Source of the DNA: Pseudomonas sp. LP_7_YM
GTDB taxonomy: Bacteria; Pseudomonadota; Gammaproteobacteria; Pseudomonadales; Pseudomonadaceae
Length of the DNA stretch: 64,000 nucleotides
Reading direction: 5' to 3'
Assembly (NCBI RefSeq): GCF_004364435.1
Contig: NZ_SOCT01000004.1
Span: 62,001 to 126,000 of the forward strand
How positions within the stretch are numbered: the first letter of the stretch is position 1; every line of letters starts with the position of its first letter. Shown piece by piece: positions 54,878 to 63,842 of this stretch. Both the position numbers and the translations under genes were made by a program. The notes under the pieces were generated by a model. It was given only the letters and a program-made list of their open reading frames with translations. It searched no databases and was not told the DNA's origin.

Positions 54878-57643
54878 TCACTCTTGCACAATGGGCAACG
54901 CAATGCGGAAACACGCGCCCTCATTGGCATTGCTGACCGTCAACCGACCGCCCATTTGCTCGACGATGCCGTAACTGACCGACAACCCCAGCCCCGTGCC
55001 CACGCCCACAGCCTTGGTGGTGAAAAAGGGTTCAAAAATACGCTCCAGCAGACGCGGATCGATACCGCCGCCGTTGTCCTCGACCACCAGCCAGACGGTC
55101 TGCTCATCCTGCTCGGTGTGCAGAGCGATCCAAGGTTCGAAATCGCGATCCTTCTCTCTTTTGGAAAGCAGGGCATCGCGCGCGTTGACCATGAGGTTGA
55201 TCAGCACCTGTTCCAACTGATCGACGTGCCCACGCACCTGCACCGGCGGCCCGGGCTCACCGATGCGCAGTGCAACCCCTTTGCCCTTCATGCCTTCGGA
55301 AAGCATGCTCAAGGTGCCGTCCACCGCATCGGTCGGGCTGAATAATTGCTGTTCGACCTCCGAACGGCGGCCAAATACCCGCATGTGGTCGACCACCCTG
55401 GCTGCACGCTGCACCTGGGAATCAATACGGTTGAGTTTGTCAGTCAGGTAGTCGACGTCGACGTCACCATTGCTCAAGCGTTTGAGCACATTGACCACCG
55501 CCATGCGCATGACATTGAGCGGCTGGTTGATCTCGTGGGCCAGGCCGGTCGCCATTTCACCGAGGGTCGCCATTTTGGCGCTTTGGTTGAGTTGCATCCG
55601 GCTGCGACGGGTTTCTGTGTTATCGCGGCCCACGGCCTGAATCTCGATCAATTTGCCGCTGTCGTCGAACACTCCCCGGTCGGCCCAGATCCACCAGGCA
55701 TGCTCGCGGCCGGGCAGTTCGAGGCAGATTTCCGAGGTGCTCATCGGCGCCTGCGGGGTCAGTTGGGCGATGCGCTGCAGGAAGGTCTCTTTCTGTTCGG
55801 CGGAAAACCACCCGCTCAGGTTCATGCCCGGCAGCTGCGCAGGCGTGCACTCCAGGTAGTCAGCCAGTGGCCGGTTGCCGAAGTTGAGCACCAGATCCGG
55901 GGTGTAGCGACAGATCATCGCCGGTGAGTCTTCCACCAGGATCCGGTAGCGTTCTTCGCTTTCGCGAACGCGCTCGGTGGCCTGAGTCGCTTCCGTCACA
56001 TCCAGCCACAGGCCCACTGCTTCGACCGGCATGCCGAGGTCGTCACGCAGCAAACGCGCTTCATCCAGCAGCCAGTGGTACTCGCCTTTTTTGTCGCGCA
56101 GGCGATAGCGGCAACTGACCACGCCTTCGCGGAGCAACTGGCGAGTACGTTGAAACCAGATGTCGCGATCGTCCGGATGAATATAGTGCGTGAGCTGACC
56201 GTCGCTGCAATCGGCCAGAGCCCATCCCAGCAATGGCGTCAGGCTGGCGCTGAAAAAGGTGGGTTCCAGACTGCCCTGGTCGTAGCTCAGCACATAAATC
56301 ACCGCAGGCGAACTGGCGATCAGGTTATCCAATCGGGCATGGGCGGCGGCGGCCTGGGTTTCCTGATTCTTGATGTCGCTGACGTCGAGCATGAAGCCCA
56401 GGACCCGTCGGCTTTGCCCGCTGACCAATATTTGTCCCTGAATTCGCAGCCAGACCGGGGGCTGGGACGGATCGTCCTGACGCAACCTGACACAGCACAG
56501 CAGGGGGGTTGAATGTTCACGCAACTGGCCGAGGCGGCTTTCCAGCTCATGACGATCAGCGGGATGAATCAACTGCTGCCATTGCGCCAGCGGCAACACA
56601 TCGCTAGTGTCCGGCAGCCCTAACGTACGGGCCAGTTGCGGCGCAACCTGTACTTTTTCACTGTCGGGCATCAGCTCCCACCAGCCAGTGCCAAGCAGGT
56701 CTTGCAACACGGCAAGGCGCTCCACATGATGACGATGCGTCTGATCGGCATACCGATAGAGGATCGGCCCCGCGAGCGCCGAGCACAGGTTCATCCACTC
56801 TCGATCACCCAACTCGGGGGCTTGCTGAGCGGCGTCGTAGAACCCGAACAGCAGCCACGCCTTGACCGAGCCCTCCTTGTGGTGGGGCAGCAGAAAACCC
56901 GCTGCGTTGCCGAAAGCACTTTGCAGGCGCACCAGCACTGTCGGTTCGGCGAAGTCGATCTGCTGAGTCCGCGTGCCGTTCAGCGTGTCAAGGTCAGTAC
57001 CCAAGCGCTGATGGTCCTGCCACAGCTGTGGCGCGGTGTGCGCGTTGTAATGCGCGTAGATGCGCCATCCCGCACCGCTCGCGTCAGCAAGTGCCAGGGC
57101 AAGACAGGGTACGCGGTACTTCTGGGCCAGCTCTTCCAGCTGTTCGGCGGCCACCACCGGCAGACGATCAATGTGGCAACCCCGGACCCTCTCCGCGATC
57201 TGCCCGGCCAGACGCAGGCACTGCTGACGGCTCTGCGCGATGCTGGCTTCTTGCATCAGGTCGCCGATATCCAGCAACTGCAAAATCCAGATGCCAGCCT
57301 GGGCCTGGACCCAGCCTCGGGAGTGCAGCACCTGCCCATCGGGGCGTCTGAAATCCAGGTCGAGCATATGCCCCAGCCATTCCTCGGGCGTGCCTTCAAC
57401 CACCAGCGCGCTGGCTGGCATCAAATACCCCAGTAGTCGCTGCGGCGGGGTCAGGACAGCCGCCAGCCCCAATGCGCTGCACAAGGATCTGCTGATGCCG
57501 GTTACCCGCCCTTCCTGGTCCAGATGCATGTGCCAGTCGGCCCCCGTCAAAACAGGTTCGACAAGCAGAGGGCCTGGTTCGGATTGGGCGGGTGCATCCG
57601 TGCGGCCCAGCCAGCGATTGAGGATTTCGTTTTTAAGGGGCAA
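54878..57643 (-). CDS. pprA: PAS-domain sensor histidine kinase PprA
   Basis: 921 residues from a TTG at 57643 (MPLKNEILNRWLG); the open frame reaches an ATG at 57691, but the added residues look like a shadow of tadE. No membrane segment is evident. Several PAS-like domains fill the N-terminal 680 residues (for example YHWLLDEARLLRDDLG, a PAC motif), then HisKA with LAHEINQPLNV (His703) and ATPase motifs NLMVNARDAL, VEDNGGGID and GTGLGLSVSYG. In P. aeruginosa PprA acts with PprB to switch on Flp pili and surface factors. tadE ends 11 bases inside its start. Confidence 0.85.
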   Translation of the reverse strand: MPLKNEILNRWLGRTDAPAQSEPGPLLVEPVLTGADWHMHLDQEGRVTGISRSLCSALGLAAVLTPPQRLLGYLMPASALVVEGTPEEWLGHMLDLDFRRPDGQVLHSRGWVQAQAGIWILQLLDIGDLMQEASIAQSRQQCLRLAGQIAERVRGCHIDRLPVVAAEQLEELAQKYRVPCLALALADASGAGWRIYAHYNAHTAPQLWQDHQRLGTDLDTLNGTRTQQIDFAEPTVLVRLQSAFGNAAGFLLPHHKEGSVKAWLLFGFYDAAQQAPELGDREWMNLCSALAGPILYRYADQTHRHHVERLAVLQDLLGTGWWELMPDSEKVQVAPQLARTLGLPDTSDVLPLAQWQQLIHPADRHELESRLGQLREHSTPLLCCVRLRQDDPSQPPVWLRIQGQILVSGQSRRVLGFMLDVSDIKNQETQAAAAHARLDNLIASSPAVIYVLSYDQGSLEPTFFSASLTPLLGWALADCSDGQLTHYIHPDDRDIWFQRTRQLLREGVVSCRYRLRDKKGEYHWLLDEARLLRDDLGMPVEAVGLWLDVTEATQATERVRESEERYRILVEDSPAMICRYTPDLVLNFGNRPLADYLECTPAQLPGMNLSGWFSAEQKETFLQRIAQLTPQAPMSTSEICLELPGREHAWWIWADRGVFDDSGKLIEIQAVGRDNTETRRSRMQLNQSAKMATLGEMATGLAHEINQPLNVMRMAVVNVLKRLSNGDVDVDYLTDKLNRIDSQVQRAARVVDHMRVFGRRSEVEQQLFSPTDAVDGTLSMLSEGMKGKGVALRIGEPGPPVQVRGHVDQLEQVLINLMVNARDALLSKREKDRDFEPWIALHTEQDEQTVWLVVEDNGGGIDPRLLERIFEPFFTTKAVGVGTGLGLSVSYGIVEQMGGRLTVSNANEGACFRIALPIVQE

Positions 57644-58103
57644 GTTGAAGACTCGCTTGAGCCGAAAGGTAGGTCGGCAGATTGGGGACATTGCCGATGC
57701 CGGGCAGCGTCAACACCGGCAACACCTGCGTCAGTTTGCTTGTCGGATAATTGATACCCACCGTAAGCAGCTTGCCATCGAAAGTGACCACCGCGTCCGA
57801 AGTGACATTGAAGGCGAACGCCGACGGTATCCACGACAGTTGACTGCTCAACGCCGACGTCGCCTGCGTAGTGACCAGACTGGCGTAGCCCGCAGCGCTC
57901 GCACTGGCCGTTGGGCTGATGGCAACGCTTTGACGTACCGCTTCGGCGGTCGCGTTGTTGAACGATTGCATCATCAGCAAGGGCAGGCTGTAGGTCACTA
58001 CCCCGTAGAAGATCCCGAAGAAAATCATGAATACCAGGGCGAATTCGATGGCCGCCGCGCCGCGTTGCCCGGAAGAGGAAAAATTGTGGGAAATACTGCG
58101 CAT
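57633..58103 (-). CDS. tadE: TadE-family Flp pseudopilin-like protein
   Basis: 156 residues from ATG 58103; an in-frame ATG at 58142 would add 13. The TadE signature RGAAAIEFALVFMIFFGIFYG gives a short leader, Gly before AAAIEF and Glu at +5 of the pilin-type helix, so FppA may process it. The QSFNNATAEAVRQSVA helix follows. It has no clear start ribosome site for either choice. It is divergent from fppA, with a 74-base region between, and just before pprA in the same direction. Confidence 0.83.
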   Translation of the reverse strand: MRSISHNFSSSGQRGAAAIEFALVFMIFFGIFYGVVTYSLPLLMMQSFNNATAEAVRQSVAISPTASASAAGYASLVTTQATSALSSQLSWIPSAFAFNVTSDAVVTFDGKLLTVGINYPTSKLTQVLPVLTLPGIGNVPNLPTYLSAQASLQLAP

Positions 58104-58177
58104 GCCGACGTCTACCCTGACAGTGCTACCGTGCTTGAGCATAGATACTTTCCGGAAAACAGGACGTTTCTTACCCA

Positions 58178-58648
58178 ATGAATTTATTTTTCCTGCTGCT
58201 GTGGTTTGCCGTCTGCGCGGATCAAGATGCGCGCTGCAGGCGGGTTTCCAATGCATGGACGCTCGGCGCAGGGCTGATTGTGCTCGGCTACCTACTGATA
58301 AACGGTAGCAGTTGGCTGGGTGCATCCACGCCGCAGGCCGGGTGGGCGCTGTTGACGACACTGGCGCTTACCCTGCCGGGTTATGCATTGCGCAGGCTCG
58401 GCGCAGGCGACGTGAAACTGTTGGTGACACTGGCGCTGGCCAGCGACCCATTGCATATGCTGGGCACGTTCGTCGGTGCTGGCGTGGCGAGTACAGGGTG
58501 GCTGCTGGTGCGTCAAAAAGTCTGGCCCCATACCGGTCAATGGTTTAGACGTCGCTACCCCCACTTGGCATCTGACGCGTCAAGCAAACAGCCATTCGTG
58601 CCGTTTCTGTTTCTGGGGTTTTTGGCCACCGCCGCAGGGATCCACTAG
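58178..58648 (+). CDS. fppA: Flp prepilin peptidase FppA (TadV), type A24
   Basis: 156-residue membrane protease of the GXGD aspartyl family that removes leader peptides of Flp prepilins and TadE-type pseudopilins. The two catalytic Asp lie in DQDARCRRVSN (Asp15 or Asp17) and GAGDVKLL (Asp78). About five membrane segments; it lacks the methylase domain of PilD. It stands before pprB on the same strand with 153 bases between. Confidence 0.88.
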   Translation: MNLFFLLLWFAVCADQDARCRRVSNAWTLGAGLIVLGYLLINGSSWLGASTPQAGWALLTTLALTLPGYALRRLGAGDVKLLVTLALASDPLHMLGTFVGAGVASTGWLLVRQKVWPHTGQWFRRRYPHLASDASSKQPFVPFLFLGFLATAAGIH

Positions 58649-58666
58649 TCGAATTGCCATTACGGC

Positions 58667-58710
58667 CTATGTACATAGCCGGAAAGTGGGACTAGGTTTA
58701 TTCCTACGTC
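58667..58710. promoter_or_regulatory. Inverted repeats upstream of pprB
   Basis: A perfect 12-base palindrome CTATGTACATAG (58667-58678) and, ten bases later, GGACTAGG-TTTATT-CCTACGTCC, an imperfect dyad with TAGG...CCTA arms. Both lie 90-135 bases before the pprB start. They may be operators for PprB or another regulator. Confidence 0.45.
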
Positions 58711-58801
58711 CAGACCAAAAGCTGTCCTGCCGTAGGGATGTCAGAAAAGGACAGGCACGCCTCAGGACAGATTGAACTGTAGTCACAGCAGGGAGCAGCG
58801 C

Positions 58802-59569
58802 TTGAACAAGCAATCGGTAGTCAAGATTCTGGTGGTCGATGATCAGCAATTCATCGTCGACGAAATCAGCGAGTTTCTGGAAGGTAATGGCTACTGCTGT
58901 GTGCCCAGCTATTCGGGTCGTGAAGCACTGGAGCGATTCCGCGATGACCTCGCCATCGCCATCGTGCTGTGCGATCTGGACATGCCTGTGCTAAACGGCA
59001 TCGAACTGGTGGAAGCGATGAGGCTGCTGGCGGGCAAAAAGCGGATGTTCGAAGCCATCATGCTTACCGGCCGCGCCGAAAAACAGGACGTGATCAAGGC
59101 CCTGCGGGCAGGCATCGCCGACTATTACCAAAAACCCGTCGACTTGAACGAATTGCTCGAAGGCATACAGCGCCAGGAAGAGTCGCTGGGAGAACGGGTC
59201 AGAGAAGCGCAGCACCTGGGGCACCTCGACGACAGGCTGCAATTTCTGTCGGCCTCGATCGACGATCTGCGTCAGGATCTGGACAAGTCCTCCCAGAACG
59301 CCCAGTCGACAAGGCCGGACCGCGACGGCGAGCGCGCAATACCGGCCATCTTCGAACCGCTCTCCCCTCGCCAACTGGACGTTGCCAGGCTGGTGAGCAA
59401 GGGTCAGACCAACTATCAGATCGCCTGCGAACTGGGTATCACCGAGAACACCGTGAAGCTCTACGTGTCGCAGGTCCTGCGCCTGACCCACATGAACAAC
59501 CGCACACAACTGGCCCTGGCCCTGTCACCGAACAATTCCGCTGCGCGGGGGCGGGTAACGGAGCATTAA
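58802..59569 (+). CDS. pprB: Response regulator PprB, LuxR-type output
   Basis: 255 residues from a TTG at 58802 with CAGGGAG in good position (the ATG at 58772 has none). Receiver domain: acidic pocket VVDDQQF and phospho-acceptor Asp58 in CDLDMPVLNG, with the later KPVDLNELL Lys. A coiled linker (about 135-180) follows, then a LuxR/GerE helix-turn-helix: LSPRQLDVARLVSKGQTN and ITENTVKLYVSQVLR. It is the partner of PprA and is known in P. aeruginosa to activate the Flp/Tad genes. Confidence 0.9.
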   Translation: MNKQSVVKILVVDDQQFIVDEISEFLEGNGYCCVPSYSGREALERFRDDLAIAIVLCDLDMPVLNGIELVEAMRLLAGKKRMFEAIMLTGRAEKQDVIKALRAGIADYYQKPVDLNELLEGIQRQEESLGERVREAQHLGHLDDRLQFLSASIDDLRQDLDKSSQNAQSTRPDRDGERAIPAIFEPLSPRQLDVARLVSKGQTNYQIACELGITENTVKLYVSQVLRLTHMNNRTQLALALSPNNSAARGRVTEH

Positions 59570-59771
59570 GCGTCCGGCATCGTCCTGCAGAAGCGCTTGG
59601 CCGCGACGTGGGTGGGTCTGTTACGGACTTTGTAGCTGATCCAGCGCGTTCGCTGCCCTCGTAACCTCCAGCGTCTCCTACAGCGATTGCAGCGTGGCGA
59701 GTATCTGCTGCACCCGCCGGACTGCAGGAACGCGCTTGACGGTGAAGGCGTAAGCAAATCCTGCTTTCGTC

Positions 59772-60050
59772 TCAATTTGCTCCTGAGCCTCCCGATACAG
59801 TTCCGCCCTTTTTCTGCTCGAAGAACTCAGGAATCGGGTGTTGATAGTTGTTGAGCCAGCGCTGCATGCTCTGGTCGCGTTCGACGGGTGCCTGGGGCTG
59901 GGGGATGGTTGAGGCAACCTTGCCACTTGCTTGAAGTTCCAGCCAGGCTTCGGTCTGTTTCTGCGTGGCCGAAGAGGCGCCGGATTCAATGGCGACGGCC
60001 GTGTCCGTCAGCGTCAGCAGGCAGAGAGCGGTAAGTAAATGAGCTTTCAT
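59772..60050 (-). CDS. DUF3613 family small exported protein
   Basis: 92 residues with a signal peptide (MKAHLLTALCLLTLTDTAVA) and the family motif QSMQRWLNNYQHPIPEFFEQ near the C-terminus. The gene is found in Pseudomonas Tad clusters beside tadD; its role is unknown. Its ATG overlaps the tadD stop by four bases. After the stop a plus-one frame continues for about 30 more codons to 59678, which may be a relic. The 202 bases between pprB and this gene hold no other gene I can support. Confidence 0.8.
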   Translation of the reverse strand: MKAHLLTALCLLTLTDTAVAIESGASSATQKQTEAWLELQASGKVASTIPQPQAPVERDQSMQRWLNNYQHPIPEFFEQKKGGTVSGGSGAN

Positions 60051-60775
60051 CGATGCCTCCCTGCAACCGCAGCCGGATCAGCCACTGCCGCGACCTTGTC
60101 AGCCTTGATCACCGGGGTGCCAGGCGTGCTTTTGAGTTTTTCCGCGCGGGCCTGCGCTTCGTTTACCTGATCAGGCGTTAGTCCCGTGCGTGAGACCAGT
60201 TGCGCCGCCTGGGTCCAGTCGTCCTGATAGATCAGCAAGGTGACCAGGTTCAACGCAGCCAGGGTGTCCGGTTGCTTGAGTTCAAGCGCGGTGAGGAACT
60301 GGAATCGGGCCTGCTCCAGCTTGTGCTGGCTGAGGTAAACCACCCCAAGGTCGTTGCGTATTTTCTCGTCGGTGGGCGACAGCTTCACCGCCGCCTGCAA
60401 GTACATCAATGCCGAATTGTTATCCCCTCGCGCAGCAGCCAGTTGTCCGAGGCCATGCTCGCCCTCGGCAGCACGGCAGGTGCCAAGCAGGCTTTTGTAC
60501 AAAGGCGCTGCCTCGTCACTGCCCAACAGCCGCAATACCCGAGCCTTGCGCAGCCGCACTTCGGCCAGATTCGGCGGCAGACTTTCCAAATGCGCAAGGC
60601 TGGCGTGAAGGCGGCCTTCGTCGGCCATGTCCTGCGCCATGTTCAGTGCCAGCTCCTGATCGGAGGTTGGCTTGCCGCAACCGCTTCCAGTGGCTTGGGC
60701 CAGCCAGGGTACGCTGCCGTCGGTGGCGCAGCCGCTGAGCAGCACCAGTCCCAATACCGCGATGACTGCTTTCAT
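60047..60775 (-). CDS. tadD: TadD-type TPR lipoprotein
   Basis: 242 residues; the signal ends with lipobox LLSGCAT (Cys16 lipidated). TPR helices cover about residues 35-200 (GEHGLGQLAAARGDNNSALMYLQAA, IRNDLGVVYLSQHKLEQARFQF). TadD is the pilotin for the outer membrane secretin of the Flp pilus. A Lys/Ala-rich tail closes the protein. It follows tadC by eight bases. Confidence 0.9.
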   Translation of the reverse strand: MKAVIAVLGLVLLSGCATDGSVPWLAQATGSGCGKPTSDQELALNMAQDMADEGRLHASLAHLESLPPNLAEVRLRKARVLRLLGSDEAAPLYKSLLGTCRAAEGEHGLGQLAAARGDNNSALMYLQAAVKLSPTDEKIRNDLGVVYLSQHKLEQARFQFLTALELKQPDTLAALNLVTLLIYQDDWTQAAQLVSRTGLTPDQVNEAQARAEKLKSTPGTPVIKADKVAAVADPAAVAGRHR

Positions 60776-60783
60776 TGCATCTC

Positions 60784-61671
60784 CTAGTGCGGACTCAGGG
60801 CCTTGCCAATGGCAACGAAGCCTGGTCCGGCCAACACGATCAACAGGGCTGGAAATAGAAACACCATCATCACCACCGACATCTTTGCCGAAAGCTTGGA
60901 GACGTATTCCTGCAACCGCGTCAGACGCCGGTCATCGATCAGTTGCTTGAGCCCCAGCAGCGACTTCATCGCCCCGCCGCCCTGATGAATCAATTGATTG
61001 AGAATCACACAAGTGTCGCTGAACTCGTCGACGGCCAGCACGGCGGCCATTTTGTTCAGCTCATGACCCAGCTCCAGCCCCGAATCGATACGCACCAGCA
61101 TGACCCGCAGTTCCTCGGATAACACCGGTAGCAGCCGTTGACCTTCGTTGCTCAGCACGCGCAACGCCTGTTCAACCGCCATGCCGGACTCGAACAGAAT
61201 GCGCAGCAGCGGAATGAATGTAGAGATCTCGACCACTATCTGCTTTTGTCGTCGAGCCGCTGCTGAAGCGAGAACACGTTTGGGCGCCAGATAGCCCAGG
61301 CCAAGTCCGAATAAAGGCGCCACGATCGGATACGTCACGTCGGTAAAGAACAGGGTCTGGCCCGCCAGGACCAGGCAGACCACGACGACGGGAACTCCCA
61401 CCTGACACGCCGCAAACAGCGAGCGCTGGCTGGCCCGGCGCCAGCCGATGCGGTTGAGCAGGATCTGCGCCTCGCTGTCCAGGCTCACCGAGCGCTGCCC
61501 GAAACGGCTGTCACCGAGCAGGCGCAGCAGCGTGCCGACCCGGCTATCGCGGATGACCACGCCTTGCAGACGCGCCATCACCACGCGTTCATTGCGCCGT
61601 TGTCGAGTCACGGTCAGCAACAGGAAAAAACCGGCGGCCGCGAGCATCAGAACACCGAGCAATAAAACCAT
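60784..61671 (-). CDS. tadC: Flp pilus inner membrane platform protein TadC
   Basis: 295 residues of the type II secretion F (GspF) family with membrane segments at about residues 3-22, 95-113 (short pair) and 265-290. The GspF pattern LFESGMAVEQALRVLSNEG and the CVILNQLIHQGGGAMKSLLGLKQLIDD block are seen. With TadB it forms the inner membrane core on which the TadA motor acts. One base separates it from tadB. Confidence 0.9.
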   Translation of the reverse strand: MVLLLGVLMLAAAGFFLLLTVTRQRRNERVVMARLQGVVIRDSRVGTLLRLLGDSRFGQRSVSLDSEAQILLNRIGWRRASQRSLFAACQVGVPVVVVCLVLAGQTLFFTDVTYPIVAPLFGLGLGYLAPKRVLASAAARRQKQIVVEISTFIPLLRILFESGMAVEQALRVLSNEGQRLLPVLSEELRVMLVRIDSGLELGHELNKMAAVLAVDEFSDTCVILNQLIHQGGGAMKSLLGLKQLIDDRRLTRLQEYVSKLSAKMSVVMMVFLFPALLIVLAGPGFVAIGKALSPH

Positions 61672-61672
61672 C

Positions 61673-62557
61673 TCAAATGCTCCTCAACATGCGCCACAAT
61701 GCCAGACAGCCCAGTGTCTGCATGCCGAATGCGAACATCAGCATGGTTTTCCCATTGTCGTCACCCCACATGTGCATCAGATAGCTGGGGTTCACGATCA
61801 GAAAGTAGCCCACCATGCCCACCGGCAGCAGCGCCAACACCACGGCGGTCATACGGGTTTCGCCAGTCAGTGCGCGCAACTGGCGGGCGCCCTGTTCACG
61901 TTCACGGATCAGCCGGATCAGGTTATCCAGCAATTCGCTGGCATTGCCGCCATAGCGATGGTTGACCCGCAGCCCCATGGCGAACAACTGCAGTTCGTCG
62001 CGCTCGTACAGCTCGGCAAAATCCTTGACCGCATCCGGCAAGGCTACGCCGAGCTGCACGTTACGCTTGATCCGGGACATCGCCTCGTTGAGCGGATATC
62101 CCGCCGAGTCGATACCTTGCAGCACCGCGTCGCCCAGCGTGCGACCGGATTTCAGGCTGCGCACTGCATGGTCCAGCAGTTGCGGCAGTTGCGCGATCAT
62201 GCGGCTGACGCGGCGTTGATAGCGCAAGCTGACGTAAAGCCGCAGCAGGATGACCGGCAGCACCACGCCCAGTAGCAGACCGAACCAGTCATCGAGCAGA
62301 TACCCCAGGAGCATCGCCATCAACCAGATGGTCACCGCCAAGGGCAAACGCTCGGTCGGGCGGCCGAGGCCGGCGCGCAGAAAGGCCCGTTCGATGCGCG
62401 CAATGCCCGGTCGCGAAGCCACAGGTTCGGGCTGGCCCAAGGACAGCCGCGCCATGATCCGCTCGTTGGCGCCCTGATTCAGGCCGCGATAGAACAGATA
62501 CGCCGACAACCCCATCAGCAACATGAAGATGAGTCCGAGAGCGATCCCCCCTTTCAC
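61673..62557 (-). CDS. tadB: Flp pilus inner membrane platform protein TadB
   Basis: 294 residues, type II secretion F domain. Membrane segments near residues 6-22, 80-100 and 240-270. The pattern LLDHAVRSLKSGRTLGDAVLQG, and VALPDAVKDFAELYERDELQL, is that of TadB. The ATG at 62557 lies 22 bases after the tadA stop, and the gene runs directly into tadC. Confidence 0.9.
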   Translation of the reverse strand: MKGGIALGLIFMLLMGLSAYLFYRGLNQGANERIMARLSLGQPEPVASRPGIARIERAFLRAGLGRPTERLPLAVTIWLMAMLLGYLLDDWFGLLLGVVLPVILLRLYVSLRYQRRVSRMIAQLPQLLDHAVRSLKSGRTLGDAVLQGIDSAGYPLNEAMSRIKRNVQLGVALPDAVKDFAELYERDELQLFAMGLRVNHRYGGNASELLDNLIRLIREREQGARQLRALTGETRMTAVVLALLPVGMVGYFLIVNPSYLMHMWGDDNGKTMLMFAFGMQTLGCLALWRMLRSI

Positions 62558-62579
62558 CTTGAACCTCCACAGTGCATGC

Positions 62580-63842
62580 CTAGTAGTCCATGTGCCGAAG
62601 CTTGTCGCCTGCGGGGTTGATGGCCTCGCGCAGGAAACCGAAGCCTGAGCGGCGGTCGAGCCGGAACAGCGTGTTGGTGACGTAGACGTCTTCGCGTACC
62701 CCGACCACTTCCACTACTTCGCTGACGCAACGGCGTCCATCGGGCATGCGCGTCAGCTGAATGATCACGTCGAGCGCGGCGCAGATCATCTGGCGCAGGG
62801 TTTTCTCGGCGATCTGCCGACCGGTCAGGCCCACCAGTGTCTCGAGCCGCAATAGCGCATCCTGAGCATTGTTGGCGTGCACCGTACTCATCGACCCGTC
62901 GTGACCGGTGTTCATCGCGGTCAGCACATCGACCACTTCCACCCCGCGGATCTCGCCGAGAATGATCCGGTCCGGCCGCATCCGCAAAGCGTTGCGGATC
63001 AGATCGCTGGAACGTACTTCGCCATGCCCTTCGGCATTGGGTGGACGGGTTTCCAGTCGCACCACGTGAGGGTGTCCGAGCTGCAGCTCGGCGACGTCTT
63101 CAATGGTCACCAAGCGTTGCTGGGTATGGATCATCTGGCTCAACACGTTAAGCATGGTGGTCTTGCCGGTGCCAGTGCCGCCGCTGATAAGAATGTTGCA
63201 GCGCTTGCTCACCGCGCTTTCCAGAAACTCGTAGATGGGTTGATCAATGGTCTGCATGGCCACCAGGTCGGCACTCTTGAGCATGTCCTTGCGGAATTTA
63301 CGGATCGACACACAAGGCCCGTCCAGCGCAATCGGCGGGATGATCGCGTTGACCCGGCTGCCATCGGGCAAGCGCGCATCGACCATAGGCGAGGAGGCAT
63401 CCAGACGTCGGCCCAACGGCGCAAGGATCCGTTGGATCACGCGCTCGACGTGGTGTGAGTCGATGAAACGCAGGTCCGAGTGGTGCAGCACCCCGTCACG
63501 CTCGATAAACACTTTGCTGGGGCCGTTGACCAGAATCTCGGTGACACTGTTATCGCGCAGGAGCACCTCCAGCGGACCGAAACCGGTGAGCTCATCCACC
63601 AGTTCCTCAGCCAGACGCTCCATCTCGTAGCGGGAAACCGCCAGACGCAGCCGCGCCACATACTCGGCCACCTTGTCGGAGACGAACTGTGCCAGCGCCG
63701 GACGTGTGCCCTCCAGCAGGTTACGCCCGCTTTCTTCAATGGCATCGATGATGTAGCGATGCAGAACCAGCTTCAGGTCCCGCCCATCGCCGCTGCCTTC
63801 CTGCGGACGGGGTGTAACGCCAAACAGCTTTTCGCCTTTCAT
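62580..63842 (-). CDS. tadA: Flp pilus motor ATPase TadA (CpaF family)
   Basis: TadA powers both extension and retraction of Flp pili. 420 residues. Walker [11 protein letters not shown] lies near residue 217, the Asp box [11 protein letters not shown] follows, the Walker B segment is [13 protein letters not shown], and the His box [13 protein letters not shown] is present. The N-terminal helical domain (residues 1-90) is typical of CpaF-type GspE relatives. The tadZ-like stop overlaps its ATG by three bases. Confidence 0.95.
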   Translation of the reverse strand: MKGEKLFGVTPRPQEGSGDGRDLKLVLHRYIIDAIEESGRNLLEGTRPALAQFVSDKVAEYVARLRLAVSRYEMERLAEELVDELTGFGPLEVLLRDNSVTEILVNGPSKVFIERDGVLHHSDLRFIDSHHVERVIQRILAPLGRRLDASSPMVDARLPDGSRVNAIIPPIALDGPCVSIRKFRKDMLKSADLVAMQTIDQPIYEFLESAVSKRCNILISGGTGTGKTTMLNVLSQMIHTQQRLVTIEDVAELQLGHPHVVRLETRPPNAEGHGEVRSSDLIRNALRMRPDRIILGEIRGVEVVDVLTAMNTGHDGSMSTVHANNAQDALLRLETLVGLTGRQIAEKTLRQMICAALDVIIQLTRMPDGRRCVSEVVEVVGVREDVYVTNTLFRLDRRSGFGFLREAINPAGDKLRHMDY

